Assembly: GCF_009363655.1 (NCBI RefSeq)
Contig: NZ_CP045393.1
Location: 558,001-622,000, forward strand
DNA length: 64,000 nucleotides
Direction of reading: 5' to 3'
DNA from: Roseovarius sp. THAF27
Lineage (GTDB): Bacteria > Pseudomonadota > Alphaproteobacteria > Rhodobacterales > Rhodobacteraceae
Shown: positions 1 through 14,583 of the stretch, piece by piece
How positions within the stretch are numbered: position 1 is the stretch's first letter
How the letters are laid out: the number at the start of each line of letters is the position of its first letter
The notes under the pieces: generated by a model
Database searches by the model: none
The model's input: the letters and a program-made list of their open reading frames with translations, nothing else
What the model was told of the DNA's origin: nothing
Made by a program: the position numbers and the translations under genes

Positions 1-1772
1 AATCGCAGATTGCCGAGGCGGAGGCCCGGATCGCCAGTTTCGAGGAACAGGTTGCGGGGCTGTTGGCGCAGCGCGAGGAGAACCTGGGCACGATTGCCGA
101 TCTGGAGGGCCAGCGCGAGGAATTGCTGAGCGAGCAGGAGCAGTTGCAACTGGCGCTGGCCGGGCTGCGCGACGAGATCGACGCGCAGGAAGAGGCGGCG
201 CGGCTGGCCGCGGCGCAGGCGGATGCGCTGGAGGCGATGATCGCGGAATTGCGCAGCGAGGCCGAGGCGGACGACGCGGCGCAGGCGCAGCTGACCGCGC
301 AGGTCGAGGATCTGCAGGCGCAATTGTCGGACGAGGAGAAGGCGCGGCTGGCCGAGGCGGCGGCGGCGGAGGCGCTGCGCGACCGGCTGGAGAATGCGGA
401 CGCGGAACTGACCGCGATGACGCTGGCGCTGGAGGAACAGCGGCGCAAAGCGGAGGAAACGCTGGCGATGCTGGCGGCGGCGCAGGACGCGCAGGAGGAT
501 CTGGACGTGCGGCTGGCCGAAGCGCTGATGGCGCTGGAAGAGGCCGAGAGCGGGCAGGAGGTGCGCCGCTCGGAGTTGACGGCGCTGCAGGCGGAACTGG
601 CGCAGGCGCTGGCCGACGTGGACTCCGAGACGGTGCGGGCCGAGGAATTGCAGGTTCGGTTGAGCGAGACCGAGGCGGAGCTGGCCGCGTTGCGCGAGGA
701 TCGTGGCGAGGTGGCGCAAACCGCGGCGAGCCTGGAAGAGCGGCTTGCCGAGGCACTGGCGGCCAAGACCGCTGCGGAGAACGAGGCGGTCGAGAATGCC
801 GACCTGATCGCGGATTTGCAGCGCCAGGTGACTGCGCTGGAGGCGGATGTGGCGGCGCGGGAGAAACGCATCGCATCGCTGATCGCGGCAAACGAAGCGG
901 CCAATGCCGAAGCGCTGTCGGCCGAGGATGTGCGCGCGCAGTTGGCCGCGGCGCTGGCGGCAAAGCTGGCGGCCGAAGAGGAGGCCGAGGCGCGGCTGAC
1001 GGAATCCGAGCAGCGGGCGGCGATGCTGGGGCAGGTGCAGGCGGAGCTGGATCGGCAGCGCGCGCTGGCCGACGAGGCGCAGGAAGAAGAGGCGCTGTTG
1101 AACCAGCAAGTTCGGGCGTTGCGCGACCAGCTGGGGCAGTTGCAGGCGCTTCTGGACGATGCCAAGGCGCGCGAGGCGGCAACGGATGTGCAGCTGCAAT
1201 CGCTGGGTAACGAGCTGAACACCGCGCTGGCGCGGGTGGCCGCCGAGGAGCGGCGACGGCGCGAGCTGGAGGAAGCCGAACGCAAGCGGCTGGAGGCGGA
1301 ACGCGCGGACCTGGAAAAATTCCGCTCGGAATTCTTTGGCCGGTTGCGGCAGTTGCTGGAAGAGCAGGAAGGCGTGCGGATCGTCGGCGACCGCTTTGTT
1401 TTCTCGTCCGAAGTGCTGTTTGCCCAAGGCGAGGCGCGGTTGTCGGACGCGGGCGAGGGCGAGCTGGCCAAGGTGGCCGACATCCTGCGCAGCGTGGCCG
1501 AGAATATCCCCGAGGACATCGACTGGGTCATCCAGGTGGATGGGCATACCGACGACGTGCCGGTGCGGCCTGGCGCGCAATTCGAGGATAACTGGGATCT
1601 CAGCCAGGCACGGGCGCTGTCGGTGGTGCGCTATATGGTGAATTTCCTGGGCCTGCCGCCAGACCGGCTGTCGGCCAACGGGTTCGGGCAGTACCAGCCG
1701 ATCAACCCCGCCGACACGCCCGAAGCGCGGGCGCAGAACCGGCGGATCGAGCTGAAGCTGACGGAGAAATAA
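1..1772 (+). CDS. Coiled-coil OmpA/MotB-type peptidoglycan-binding protein, 5' end missing
   Basis: The reading frame is open to the window edge, so the start and any N-terminal membrane anchor lie outside; a TTG at 63 is not needed as a start. Bases 3 to about 1330 encode an Ala/Glu/Leu/Arg-rich heptad-like stretch typical of a long coiled coil. Bases about 1390-1769 encode an OmpA_C domain with VDGHTDDVPV, NWDLSQARA and NRRIEL, the residues that contact diaminopimelate in peptidoglycan. Family knowledge: such proteins sit in the inner membrane or periplasm and often pair with ExbB/MotA-like channels. The stop is followed after two bases by the GTG of the next gene, so the two are probably co-transcribed. 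The exact partner cannot be seen here. Confidence 0.85.
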   Translation, partial: SQIAEAEARIASFEEQVAGLLAQREENLGTIADLEGQREELLSEQEQLQLALAGLRDEIDAQEEAARLAAAQADALEAMIAELRSEAEADDAAQAQLTAQVEDLQAQLSDEEKARLAEAAAAEALRDRLENADAELTAMTLALEEQRRKAEETLAMLAAAQDAQEDLDVRLAEALMALEEAESGQEVRRSELTALQAELAQALADVDSETVRAEELQVRLSETEAELAALREDRGEVAQTAASLEERLAEALAAKTAAENEAVENADLIADLQRQVTALEADVAAREKRIASLIAANEAANAEALSAEDVRAQLAAALAAKLAAEEEAEARLTESEQRAAMLGQVQAELDRQRALADEAQEEEALLNQQVRALRDQLGQLQALLDDAKAREAATDVQLQSLGNELNTALARVAAEERRRRELEEAERKRLEAERADLEKFRSEFFGRLRQLLEEQEGVRIVGDRFVFSSEVLFAQGEARLSDAGEGELAKVADILRSVAENIPEDIDWVIQVDGHTDDVPVRPGAQFEDNWDLSQARALSVVRYMVNFLGLPPDRLSANGFGQYQPINPADTPEARAQNRRIELKLTEK

Positions 1773-1774
1773 GC

Positions 1775-2731
1775 GTGACGGTACTGGATGCCCGGCGGGC
1801 ATGGTGGCTGTGGGTGAACCTGCTGGCCGTGATCCTTGCGGTGCAGATCGCGGCGGGTGTGGCCCTGATCTTGGCAGGTGCCCCGGCGGAAATCGTGAGC
1901 GCGCATCGGCAGCGGGTGATCGGCGCGGCGCAGGCGATACCGTGGATCATGATCGGCGTGGGTTTCGTGTTCGGGGTCTATGGCAGGTCGTTCCGGTGGG
2001 TCTGGGTCGCGCTGACGGCCTTGGCGGTGCTGAGCGCGTTGTTCGGTTTCATGGGCTACATGCTGCCCTGGGGGCAGGTGTCCTACCTCATGGCGGCGCA
2101 GGGGGTGCCGGTGACGCTGAACCACATCGCGCTGGTGATGCCGGTGGCGGTCATGGCGATTTTGGGCGGGTCCCTGTGGCAGATGGCGCGTGGCGCCCCG
2201 CCGATGCCATACCGGGGGCGGTATTCGTGGGTCGGGCTGGGCGCGGCCCTGGTGCTGGCCGCGGTGCTGATCTGGGCGATGTGGGCGAGTTATGCGCCGA
2301 TCCGGGAGCTGGTGCCGGCGGAGGCCGCAAGTGGCGCAGCGCGGGTTGGCACACGGGCGGGTGGTGCGGTGGCTGCCAACCCGCTGGTCGTTCCGGCGCA
2401 TATATTGCCCGAGTGGTACCTGTTGCCGTTCTACGCAGTGCTGGTGGCGATGCCCGGCAAGCTGATGGGCCTGGTGGCGATGTTTGCCTTTTGCACGGTG
2501 TGGCTGTTCGTGCCCTGGCTGGATCGCGGGACACCGCGGGCGTGTTGGCAACGGTCCGGGATGCGCTGGCTGGTGCCGGCGGTGGCGGTCTGCGTCGTGA
2601 TGCTGGGCATGGCAGGCGCGATGCAGGGCGCGGCCGCCATGTGGACGGCCCGCGGGGCATTCCTGGCGGTGATGGCGCTGCTGCTGGTCGGGATGCCGTG
2701 GGCGACCCGTCTTACTCGGCCAGAACGATGA
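1775..2731 (+). CDS. Cytochrome b-like membrane protein with PEWY motif but no recognisable haem ligands
   Basis: A 318-aa polytopic protein, starting at GTG two bases after the preceding stop. Two cytochrome b signatures are plain: GFMGYMLPWGQVSY (residues about 91-104) and PAHILPEWYLLPFY (about 207-220), the latter containing the Qo-site PEWY. Only three histidines exist (about 44, 117 and 209), and the paired His ligands expected in helices B and D are absent: helix D reads HIALVMPVAVMAILGGSLW. It is also shorter than a true cytochrome b. Inference: a paralogue that kept the quinone-site fold but does not bind b haems. No Rieske or cytochrome c1 gene is adjacent. Its 3' end overlaps the convergent peptidase gene by 20 bp. 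Confidence 0.75.
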   Translation: MTVLDARRAWWLWVNLLAVILAVQIAAGVALILAGAPAEIVSAHRQRVIGAAQAIPWIMIGVGFVFGVYGRSFRWVWVALTALAVLSALFGFMGYMLPWGQVSYLMAAQGVPVTLNHIALVMPVAVMAILGGSLWQMARGAPPMPYRGRYSWVGLGAALVLAAVLIWAMWASYAPIRELVPAEAASGAARVGTRAGGAVAANPLVVPAHILPEWYLLPFYAVLVAMPGKLMGLVAMFAFCTVWLFVPWLDRGTPRACWQRSGMRWLVPAVAVCVVMLGMAGAMQGAAAMWTARGAFLAVMALLLVGMPWATRLTRPER

Positions 2732-3695
2732 TGTCGGCGTGGCGGTTGGCCAGCACCTGGCCCGCGCGTTCCAGCGTCACGTAGCCGCGATAGGCGCCGG
2801 GAGGCCAGCCGCCCTCGGGCGCGCGGCGGCCATAGGCGCGGAACAGCTGGGCCTGCGGAGCCTCGAGCGTTTCGGACTGGGAGAAGATCTCGCCCTCGGG
2901 GCCGGAGGCGGTGAGGCGCATGGTGTCGCCGGGCTGGGCATAGAAGACGTAGCCGTAAAGCACCAGCGGCGTGTCGCGGGCGGTTTCGGTCACGCGGGCG
3001 GCGCCGGATTTCACGGCGTCGAACGCGGGCACGGCGGTGGAAAAGGCGGCGGTGAAGAGGCCCGCGCGGTGATAGGGCAGGGCGGTTTCCCACAGGCCGG
3101 GGCCGCTGATCGAGCCGCAGGTGCCGGGTTCGGCCTCGGGCAGGAACGGGTCGACTGTTTGGCCGTCCTTGAGGACCGTGAGGTGGACGTGCGGCGCGTT
3201 GGTCAGGCCGCTGAGGCCGACCTGGCCCAGGGGCGTGCCGGTGTCGACCTGCTGTCCTTCGGTGACGGAGATAGAGCCGTTTTTCATGTGGCAATAGAGG
3301 GTCTGCCAGCCGCTGCCGTGGTCGATACGCACGGCGTTGCCGCATTCGCGGCCCGCGATGGCGTCGCGGGTGTCTTCGGTGACGGGGGTGTCGGGCATCC
3401 CGTCGCGCAGGGCGGCGACACGGCCCGGGGCGGCGGCGAGCACGTTGACGCCCTGGTCCATCGCCTCGAAGGACAGAAGGTGAATGTCGGTGCCGCGGTG
3501 GTCATCGCGGCTCTTGAGGCCGCACATGAAATCGAACTGTCCCGGGCCGGGATCGAGATCGACGTAGTCCTCGATATAGCAGGTCTGGCCCAGGGCGCAG
3601 TCGATGGGCAGCGCGAGGGTCGGCGGCTCTGACAGCGCCGGGGTGGCCAGCATGAGCAGGGCGGCGGTGAGGGCGGATCTGGGCGCGGTCGGCAA
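2712..3695 (-). CDS. Secreted M23-family metallopeptidase
   Basis: Zinc endopeptidase of the LytM/M23 type, predicted to cut peptidoglycan peptides in the periplasm. The metal motif HRGTD (HxxxD) and the later HVHL (HxH) are present, with an additional CHM/His between them, and Cys pairs suggest disulfides. The TTG start at 3695 gives a protein of about 327 aa beginning with a short basic segment and the hydrophobic signal LTAALLMLATPALSE, with an AGG eight bases upstream. An in-frame ATG at 3740 is possible but lies inside the clpA terminator hairpin, so the shorter form is preferred. The C-terminal third (from about residue 215) has no motif I recognise. Convergent with the cytochrome b-like gene. 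Confidence 0.8.
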   Translation of the reverse strand: MPTAPRSALTAALLMLATPALSEPPTLALPIDCALGQTCYIEDYVDLDPGPGQFDFMCGLKSRDDHRGTDIHLLSFEAMDQGVNVLAAAPGRVAALRDGMPDTPVTEDTRDAIAGRECGNAVRIDHGSGWQTLYCHMKNGSISVTEGQQVDTGTPLGQVGLSGLTNAPHVHLTVLKDGQTVDPFLPEAEPGTCGSISGPGLWETALPYHRAGLFTAAFSTAVPAFDAVKSGAARVTETARDTPLVLYGYVFYAQPGDTMRLTASGPEGEIFSQSETLEAPQAQLFRAYGRRAPEGGWPPGAYRGYVTLERAGQVLANRHADIIVLAE

Positions 3696-3726
3696 CGGGG
3701 AACCTCGAAAGCTGGGGGCGGTCGCG

Positions 3727-3756
3727 AAAACGGGCGGCAAGGGATGCCGCCCGTTT
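3727..3756 (-). terminator. Intrinsic terminator of clpA
   Basis: On the minus strand an 11-bp stem AAACGGGCGGC / GCCGCCCGTTT with a 7-nt loop ends in TTTT, about 30 bp past the clpA stop. It overlaps the upstream ATG candidate of the M23 peptidase gene. Confidence 0.85.
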
Positions 3757-3785
3757 CATAGCCTATCGCAAAGCCTGAGCCCTTG

Positions 3786-6119
<2,334 letters not shown>

Positions 6120-6307
6120 GGTGTGCTCCCTCTGCTTGGGCTTGGGCCGGTCCCGCGACCTTCGCCTTATATGATTAAAGTTTGGTCGATACAGGCCAGC
6201 CTTCAAGGACTTTTTTTCCAAACCCGTTCACTTTTCCCTTTCCGATCTTACAAAAGCTGCTTTTGCAGGCCACGCCGTGACAATTTGGCCAGCCCGCGCG
6301 GGCGTGC

Positions 6308-7075
6308 CTAAAAGTTATCCTTTCGGGTGCGGATCTCGGCGAACACGTCGGCGGCGTCTGCGCCCGTCATGCCCAGATGCGCCTGAACGGCGGGATCGGT
6401 GGCACGCAGGAAGGGGTTGGTGGCCAATTCTTCGGACAGGGTGGAGGGAACGGTCGGTTTCCCTTGATCGCGGGCGGCTTCGACCGCCTTGACCCTTGAT
6501 ATAAGCGCGGAATTGTCGGGATCAATGGTCAGCGCGAAGCGGCCGTTGGCGGCGGTGTATTCATGGCCGGAACAGATGGTCGTCTCGGGCGGCAGGGCGG
6601 CGAGTTTCGACAGGCTGTTCCACATCTGGGGCATGGTGCCCTCGAAGACGCGGCCGCAGCCCAGGGCCATGAGGCTGTCGGCGGTGAAGGCGACCTTGCT
6701 GTCGGGGAAATGAAAGGCGATGTGGCCGACGGTGTGGCCGGAGACATCCATCACGGTGCCGGTGTCGGAGCCGATGGTGACGGTGTTGCCGTCGCCGAGG
6801 GCGATATCGAGCTTTGGCAGGCGGTCGGCGTCGGCGGCGTGGCCGACGACCGATGCGTCGTGTCGGGCCAGAAGCTCGTCCAGGCCCTGCACGTGGTCGG
6901 CGTGGTGGTGGGTGATCAGGACATGCGTGGCTTTCCAGCCCTTGTCGTCGAGGGCCTTGAGGATCGGCGCGGCCTCGGGGACGTCGACCACGGCGGTTTC
7001 GCCGGTCTCGGGATCGTGCGCGAGGAAGGCGTAGTTGTCCGAAAGGCACGGGACGGTTTCGATCTGCAATGTCAT
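6308..7075 (-). CDS. gloB: Hydroxyacylglutathione hydrolase (glyoxalase II)
   Basis: Hydrolyses S-lactoylglutathione to lactate and glutathione, the second step of methylglyoxal detoxification. The 255-aa protein has the metallo-beta-lactamase dinuclear site THHHADH (residues about 55-61), DxxGHTxGH (DVSGHTVGHI), the bridging Asp in FTADSLMALGCGR, and the GHEYT motif near 170. The C-terminal NPFLRA segment matches the glutathione-contact region of the family. Divergent from the methyltransferase gene that starts 65 bp away, so the short spacer likely holds both promoters. Confidence 0.95.
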   Translation of the reverse strand: MTLQIETVPCLSDNYAFLAHDPETGETAVVDVPEAAPILKALDDKGWKATHVLITHHHADHVQGLDELLARHDASVVGHAADADRLPKLDIALGDGNTVTIGSDTGTVMDVSGHTVGHIAFHFPDSKVAFTADSLMALGCGRVFEGTMPQMWNSLSKLAALPPETTICSGHEYTAANGRFALTIDPDNSALISRVKAVEAARDQGKPTVPSTLSEELATNPFLRATDPAVQAHLGMTGADAADVFAEIRTRKDNF

Positions 7076-7139
7076 TGGTCCATCCTTGAATTCGTGGTTA
7101 TGTTTGCCCCGAGAGTGACGGATCGGGGCGCGGGCTGCA

Positions 7140-7892
7140 ATGCATCTGGACGTGCAGGACCTGAGGAATTTCTATTACCGCAACCCGCTGGGGCGTGCGG
7201 TGCAGAATGCCGTGGGCGCCGAGATCCGGACGCTGTGGCCCGAGGCGAAGGGGCAGACGGTGGCCGGTTACGGCTTTGCCGTGCCGTTCCTGCGGCCCTA
7301 CCTGAAGGACAGCCGGCGGGTGATCGCGCTGATGCCCGCGCCGCAGGGCGTGATCCACTGGCCCGCGGACAAGCCCAACATCAGTGTCCTGTGCGAGGAA
7401 ACCCTGTGGCCGCTGGAGACGGGCCGGGTCGACAAGCTGATGCTGGTGCACGGGCTGGAGACCTGCGAGCGGCCCGGCGAATTGCTGGAGGAATGCTGGC
7501 GGGTGCTGGGGCCGGGGGGATCGGCGCTGTTCGTGGTGCCGAACCGCGCCGGGCTGTGGTCGCGCAGCGACCGGACGCCGTTCGGGTACGGGCGGCCCTA
7601 TAGCCAGAGCCAGCTCGAGTCGCAGCTGAAGACCCGCAACTTTCTGCCCGAGCGGCATGTGACCGCGCTTTACCAGCCGCCGTCGCACCGCAAATTCTGG
7701 CGCAAGACGGCGGGCATGTGGGAGAATATGGGCGGCAAGCTGTCGGTGGTGCTGAAAGGCGGCGTGCTGATCGTGCAGGCCACCAAGCGGGTACATGCGC
7801 CGACCGACCGGGGGTCGGCCATCCGCGACACGGTGCGCAGCCCGCTGGGTGTCCTGAAGCCCAAGCCGAGCGCGCAGGCCAAGCCGGTGTGA
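7140..7892 (+). CDS. Class I SAM-dependent methyltransferase-like protein
   Basis: A 250-aa Rossmann-type protein of the methyltransferase-11 kind. Visible signs are a glycine-containing first motif ([12 protein letters not shown]), the [20 protein letters not shown] segment typical of motifs III-IV (post-strand PGG turn), and a basic C-terminal tail. The first SAM motif is poor, lacking the usual ExGxGxG, so catalytic status is uncertain and no substrate can be named. It is divergent from gloB. It ends four bases before the convergent RTX-like gene. Confidence 0.75.
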   Translation: MHLDVQDLRNFYYRNPLGRAVQNAVGAEIRTLWPEAKGQTVAGYGFAVPFLRPYLKDSRRVIALMPAPQGVIHWPADKPNISVLCEETLWPLETGRVDKLMLVHGLETCERPGELLEECWRVLGPGGSALFVVPNRAGLWSRSDRTPFGYGRPYSQSQLESQLKTRNFLPERHVTALYQPPSHRKFWRKTAGMWENMGGKLSVVLKGGVLIVQATKRVHAPTDRGSAIRDTVRSPLGVLKPKPSAQAKPV

Positions 7893-7895
7893 GAC

Positions 7896-8789
7896 CTAGA
7901 CACGCACGACGTTGAATTGCGGCGCGTCCGGGCCATCCACGAAATCGAGGCGGATCACCTGCTCGCCCCCGATGGAGACATAGACCCAGTTCCGGGTCTC
8001 GGTCAGTTCGACGACGCGCAGAGCCACGTCATCGCCGGAGATCCAATCGTCCGTCAACTCGATGGTGATGGGGTCAATCGGGGCGCATCCATCGTTATTG
8101 ACGGTTATGTCGATATTCGTCACGTCGTCTGAAAGGACCAGGGTGAGCCGGTCGCCCGCTTCGACGTCCGAGATGGAGGCATTGCCCTGGACGCGCAGGT
8201 TATCGTTGCCGGCATTGCCGTGGATGGTGGACTGGACCCGGCCGTCGATAGTGTCGTCGCCGTCGCCACCTTCGCCGAAGGCAGAGGCGTCGCCGCGCTG
8301 GACCGCTTCGAGATTGTCGTCGGCTTCAACGCCAAAGCCGGTGGCATCGTCGAAGATATTCAGCCGGTCCTGTCCCTCGCCGCCGTAGCCGGTGGCGGTC
8401 TCGTTGATGTCCAGCCGGTCGACGCCGATCTGTCCAAAGCCCACCGCGTTGTCGGAAAGATCGAGAAGGTCGCGACCCTCGCCGCCGTAGACCCTTTCGT
8501 TGCCCGACGCCGAAAGCGTGTCGTCGCCTGACAGGTCCGGGGTGTCGGGATCGTCCGCGTCGTCGGGATTTCCGGGCAGGGGGCCGTCGCCGGGGGTGCC
8601 GACATCCTGATCGCGCGGATTGTCGTCATCGTCGTCGATGAACTCGTCGTAGATCAGAAACGACGCAGCGGCGCCGCCGATCAGCGCAAGCAGAAGAAAC
8701 GACGCCGTGACGATTGGCGGGTTATCGGTTTCGCAGGGCGCGGTGCAGCAGAAGCCCCAGGGCGAGGCCCAGCCCGACGCCGAGCGCAT
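7896..8789 (-). CDS. Membrane-anchored acidic protein with RTX-like repeats
   Basis: A protein of up to 297 aa. After a hydrophobic segment (ASFLLLALIGGAAASFLIYDEF) comes an Asp/Pro-rich linker, then degenerate Gly-Gly-x-Gly-x-Asp-type repeats (YGGEGRDLLDL, YGGEGQDRLNI, GEGGDGDDTI, GNAGNDNL), the calcium-binding beta-roll pattern of RTX proteins. The C-terminal about 90 residues are a non-repeat domain of unknown role. The start is a problem: after the stop of the overlapping VanZ-like gene there is no ATG, GTG or TTG before the hydrophobic segment, so the only standard start (8789) lies inside that gene. Either the overlap is real, a rare codon is used, or the 5' end is damaged. Confidence 0.65.
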   Translation of the reverse strand: MRSASGWASPWGFCCTAPCETDNPPIVTASFLLLALIGGAAASFLIYDEFIDDDDDNPRDQDVGTPGDGPLPGNPDDADDPDTPDLSGDDTLSASGNERVYGGEGRDLLDLSDNAVGFGQIGVDRLDINETATGYGGEGQDRLNIFDDATGFGVEADDNLEAVQRGDASAFGEGGDGDDTIDGRVQSTIHGNAGNDNLRVQGNASISDVEAGDRLTLVLSDDVTNIDITVNNDGCAPIDPITIELTDDWISGDDVALRVVELTETRNWVYVSIGGEQVIRLDFVDGPDAPQFNVVRV

Positions 8790-9087
8790 CGGCCAGCAGG
8801 TCCAGCCACTCGGCGCCGCGGCCGAACATGGGCTGGATCACCTCGATGGCCGCGCCGAAGGCAATGCAGACGGGTGCGAGCCGGAGGGCCTGGCGCGGTG
8901 CGGCGACAGCCATGGGCAGAACGAGGACGGCGAAGGCCAGCAGGTGCAGGACCTTGTCGCGGAGCATGAAGGGAACGGCGGGCGCGTCGGACGGCCAGAG
9001 CGTGCCGACGAGAATGCCGAGGGCGATGAGACAGGTCAGCGCCCGGGCACGGGGCAGGGATTTGACGGGATGATCGGAGTGGGCCAT
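8722..9087 (-). CDS. VanZ-like family membrane protein
   Basis: A 121-aa protein with about four membrane segments and the VanZ-type core DKVLHLLAFAVLVL followed by EVIQPMFGRGAEWLDLLADALG (split here only by family alignment). The ATG at 9087 is supported by AGGAGG eight bases upstream; the longer frame to 9327 would run through an AT-rich non-coding leader. Function in this family is not established outside glycopeptide resistance. It overlaps the start of the RTX-like frame by about 68 bp and is probably co-transcribed with it. Confidence 0.75.
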   Translation of the reverse strand: MAHSDHPVKSLPRARALTCLIALGILVGTLWPSDAPAVPFMLRDKVLHLLAFAVLVLPMAVAAPRQALRLAPVCIAFGAAIEVIQPMFGRGAEWLDLLADALGVGLGLALGLLLHRALRNR

Positions 9088-9429
9088 CTGCAACCTCCTA
9101 GGGTGGGAAAATGGCGGGTTCAATCGACATTCTGAAGAACCGGGGAAAGCCGCCGCCGGAGTGATAGCGGTAACGGTCCGGCGGTGCGTGAAAACCCTTT
9201 GTGCCGTGGTTTCGTGCAGGCCGTTCACGAAGGAATCGCAAAAAAGCGACGAAAAGTTACGATTTTTGTCGCAATAAAATTGCGCAATCGGTCGCAGACC
9301 CCGTAAGCTATTGAAAAGTATAGGCATCCATAGGGGGCTTAGTCCGTCCTGCTAGCTTGCGAGGTTCGGATCGGTCTGCTAAACCGCCCACGAAAATCGG
9401 TGTCTCGCAAGTTTCATCGTCTCTAACCA
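9088..9429. other. Divergent intergenic region ahead of atpH, no gene seen
   Basis: About 340 bp between the VanZ-like gene (minus) and the ATP synthase operon (plus). It holds an imperfect inverted repeat at 9246-9272 (GCGACGAAAA / TTTTTGTCGC) and a sigma70-like pair TTGCGC at 9280-9285 and TAAGCT at 9304-9309 with an 18-bp spacer, which would start a plus-strand transcript near 9316. No convincing ORF was found. Confidence 0.4.
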
Positions 9430-9472
9430 CCCCGGGAAGACGGCCTTTGCGCCGTCTTTTGTCGAGCCGGGG
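9430..9472 (+). terminator. Terminator-like or attenuator hairpin in the atp leader
   Basis: AAGACGGC / GCCGTCTT (9437-9444 and 9451-9458) closes a 6-nt loop and runs into TTTT. An outer pairing CCCCGG / CCGGGG (9430-9435 and 9467-9472) encloses it. It lies 22 bp before the atpH GTG, with no plus-strand gene upstream, so it can only act on a short leader transcript. Confidence 0.6.
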
Positions 9473-9494
9473 TCAAACTATCGGAAGGGTGGAC

Positions 9495-10055
9495 GTGTCC
9501 GAACCAGCTTCGATCTCCTCCGGCATTGCCGAGCGCTATGCCACTGCCATTTTCGAGCTTTCCAAAGACGCAAATTCGCTGGACAAGCTTGAATCGAACC
9601 TCGCCGATCTTTCCGCCGCGCTCGATGACAGTGCCGATCTGCGCGATCTGATCAGCAGCCCGGTCGTCAGCCGTGACGAGCAGGAGCGCGCCATCACGGC
9701 GGTCGCGGACAAGATGGGCCTCGTGCCGGAACTGAAGAACGGTCTTGCGCTGATGGCGCAGAAACGCCGCCTGTTCGTGCTGCCGCAGATGGTGCGCCTG
9801 CTGAACGAGCGCATTGCCGATCACAAGGGCGAAGTGACCGCCGAGGTGACCAGTGCCGTCAAGCTGACCGATGCGCAGTCGAAGAAGCTGGCAGAGACGC
9901 TGAAGAGCACCGTCGGAAAAGACATCAAGATCAATGCGACCGTCGATGAAAGCCTCATTGGCGGTCTTGTCGTAAAGGTGGGCTCGAAGATGATCGACAC
10001 GTCGATCCGTTCGCGCCTCAACTCCCTACAGAATGCAATGAAAGAGGTCGGATAA
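9495..10055 (+). CDS. atpH: ATP synthase F1 delta subunit
   Basis: Stator subunit joining the F1 head to the peripheral stalk. The 186-aa form begins at GTG 9495 ([21 protein letters not shown]), the usual length for the family, with GGAAGG about six bases upstream; the longer frame has an unrelated basic extension. The N-terminal helical bundle and the C-terminal [20 protein letters not shown] motif are typical of OSCP/delta. First gene of atpHAGDC; atpA starts directly after its stop. The F0 genes are elsewhere, as is usual in alphaproteobacteria. Confidence 0.95.
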   Translation: MSEPASISSGIAERYATAIFELSKDANSLDKLESNLADLSAALDDSADLRDLISSPVVSRDEQERAITAVADKMGLVPELKNGLALMAQKRRLFVLPQMVRLLNERIADHKGEVTAEVTSAVKLTDAQSKKLAETLKSTVGKDIKINATVDESLIGGLVVKVGSKMIDTSIRSRLNSLQNAMKEVG

Positions 10056-11594
<1,539 letters not shown>

Positions 11595-11609
11595 GGGGGT
11601 GACGAGGCA

Positions 11610-13939
<2,330 letters not shown>

Positions 13940-13963
13940 GCGTGGGTTTTCACCCACCCTACG
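13940..13963. repeat. Interspersed repeat GCGTGGGTTTTCACCCACCC, copy 1
   Basis: A 24-nt stretch starting at the end of the atpD stop region and ending TACG is identical to 57600-57623. It contains the inverted repeat GTGGGT/ACCCAC. Here it lies inside the operon between atpD and atpC, where it could form an mRNA hairpin that stabilises or attenuates. A second GC-rich dyad follows up to about 13985. Confidence 0.7.
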
Positions 13964-14014
13964 GGGTGACCCGCGGGGTGGGCGAGGCTGCTCGCGACAG
14001 AAACGGAGGCCAAT

Positions 14015-14458
14015 ATGGCTGATACAGTGCAATTCGACCTGGTGAGCCCCGAGCGCCTGCTGGCGTCGGTCGAGGCGACCGAGGTGCAGATTCCGGGCAC
14101 CGACGGCGACATGACGGCCATGGCCAACCATGCGCCGCTGATCACGACTTTGCGCCCCGGCGTGGTGCGCGTGTCCGGCCCGGAGGGCGACAAGGAATAC
14201 GTCGTCACCGGCGGCTTTGCCGAGATCAATGCCGATTCCATCTCGGTGCTGGCCGAACGCGCGCTGCCGCGCGAGGACATGACGCAGGACGAGTTCCAGA
14301 AGATGGTCGACGAGGCCACCGACCGGCTGGCCAAGGCGCAGGAGACGTTCGTCAACGAGCCCGGCCCGGTGGACGACGCGGCGAAGCTGCTGTCCGACAT
14401 GGTGGCGATGGGCGACCAGATCGGCCTGTCGACCCCCTCGAAAGTGCCTGCCCCCTGA
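14015..14458 (+). CDS. atpC: ATP synthase F1 epsilon subunit
   Basis: Rotor-associated regulatory subunit of F1. 147 aa. The N-terminal beta-sandwich has the typical [22 protein letters not shown] and [15 protein letters not shown] motifs. The C-terminal helices are extended by a Pro-rich end. AACGGAGG precedes the ATG. Last gene of the operon, ending 30 bp before a strong intrinsic terminator. Confidence 0.95.
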   Translation: MADTVQFDLVSPERLLASVEATEVQIPGTDGDMTAMANHAPLITTLRPGVVRVSGPEGDKEYVVTGGFAEINADSISVLAERALPREDMTQDEFQKMVDEATDRLAKAQETFVNEPGPVDDAAKLLSDMVAMGDQIGLSTPSKVPAP

Positions 14459-14487
14459 CGGTGCGGCGGCTGCTGGCGAATTTCCGG

Positions 14488-14518
14488 AAAGGGCCCACGA
14501 ATGTCGGGCCCTTTTCCT
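14488..14518 (+). terminator. Intrinsic terminator of atpHAGDC
   Basis: AAAGGGCCC / GGGCCCTTT with a 9-nt loop, followed by TTCCTTTTTG, 30 bp after atpC. Confidence 0.9.
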
Positions 14519-14583
14519 TTTTGTTTCGCATTTTCGCCGAAAAGCGATAGTAGAACCAATGGCGTGAGGGCGCGTGGCGGTAA

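Noticed and set aside
6180..6307. Heat-shock promoter upstream of clpA
   Set aside because: CTTGAAG is present but no matching CCCCAT-type -10 box at the right distance.
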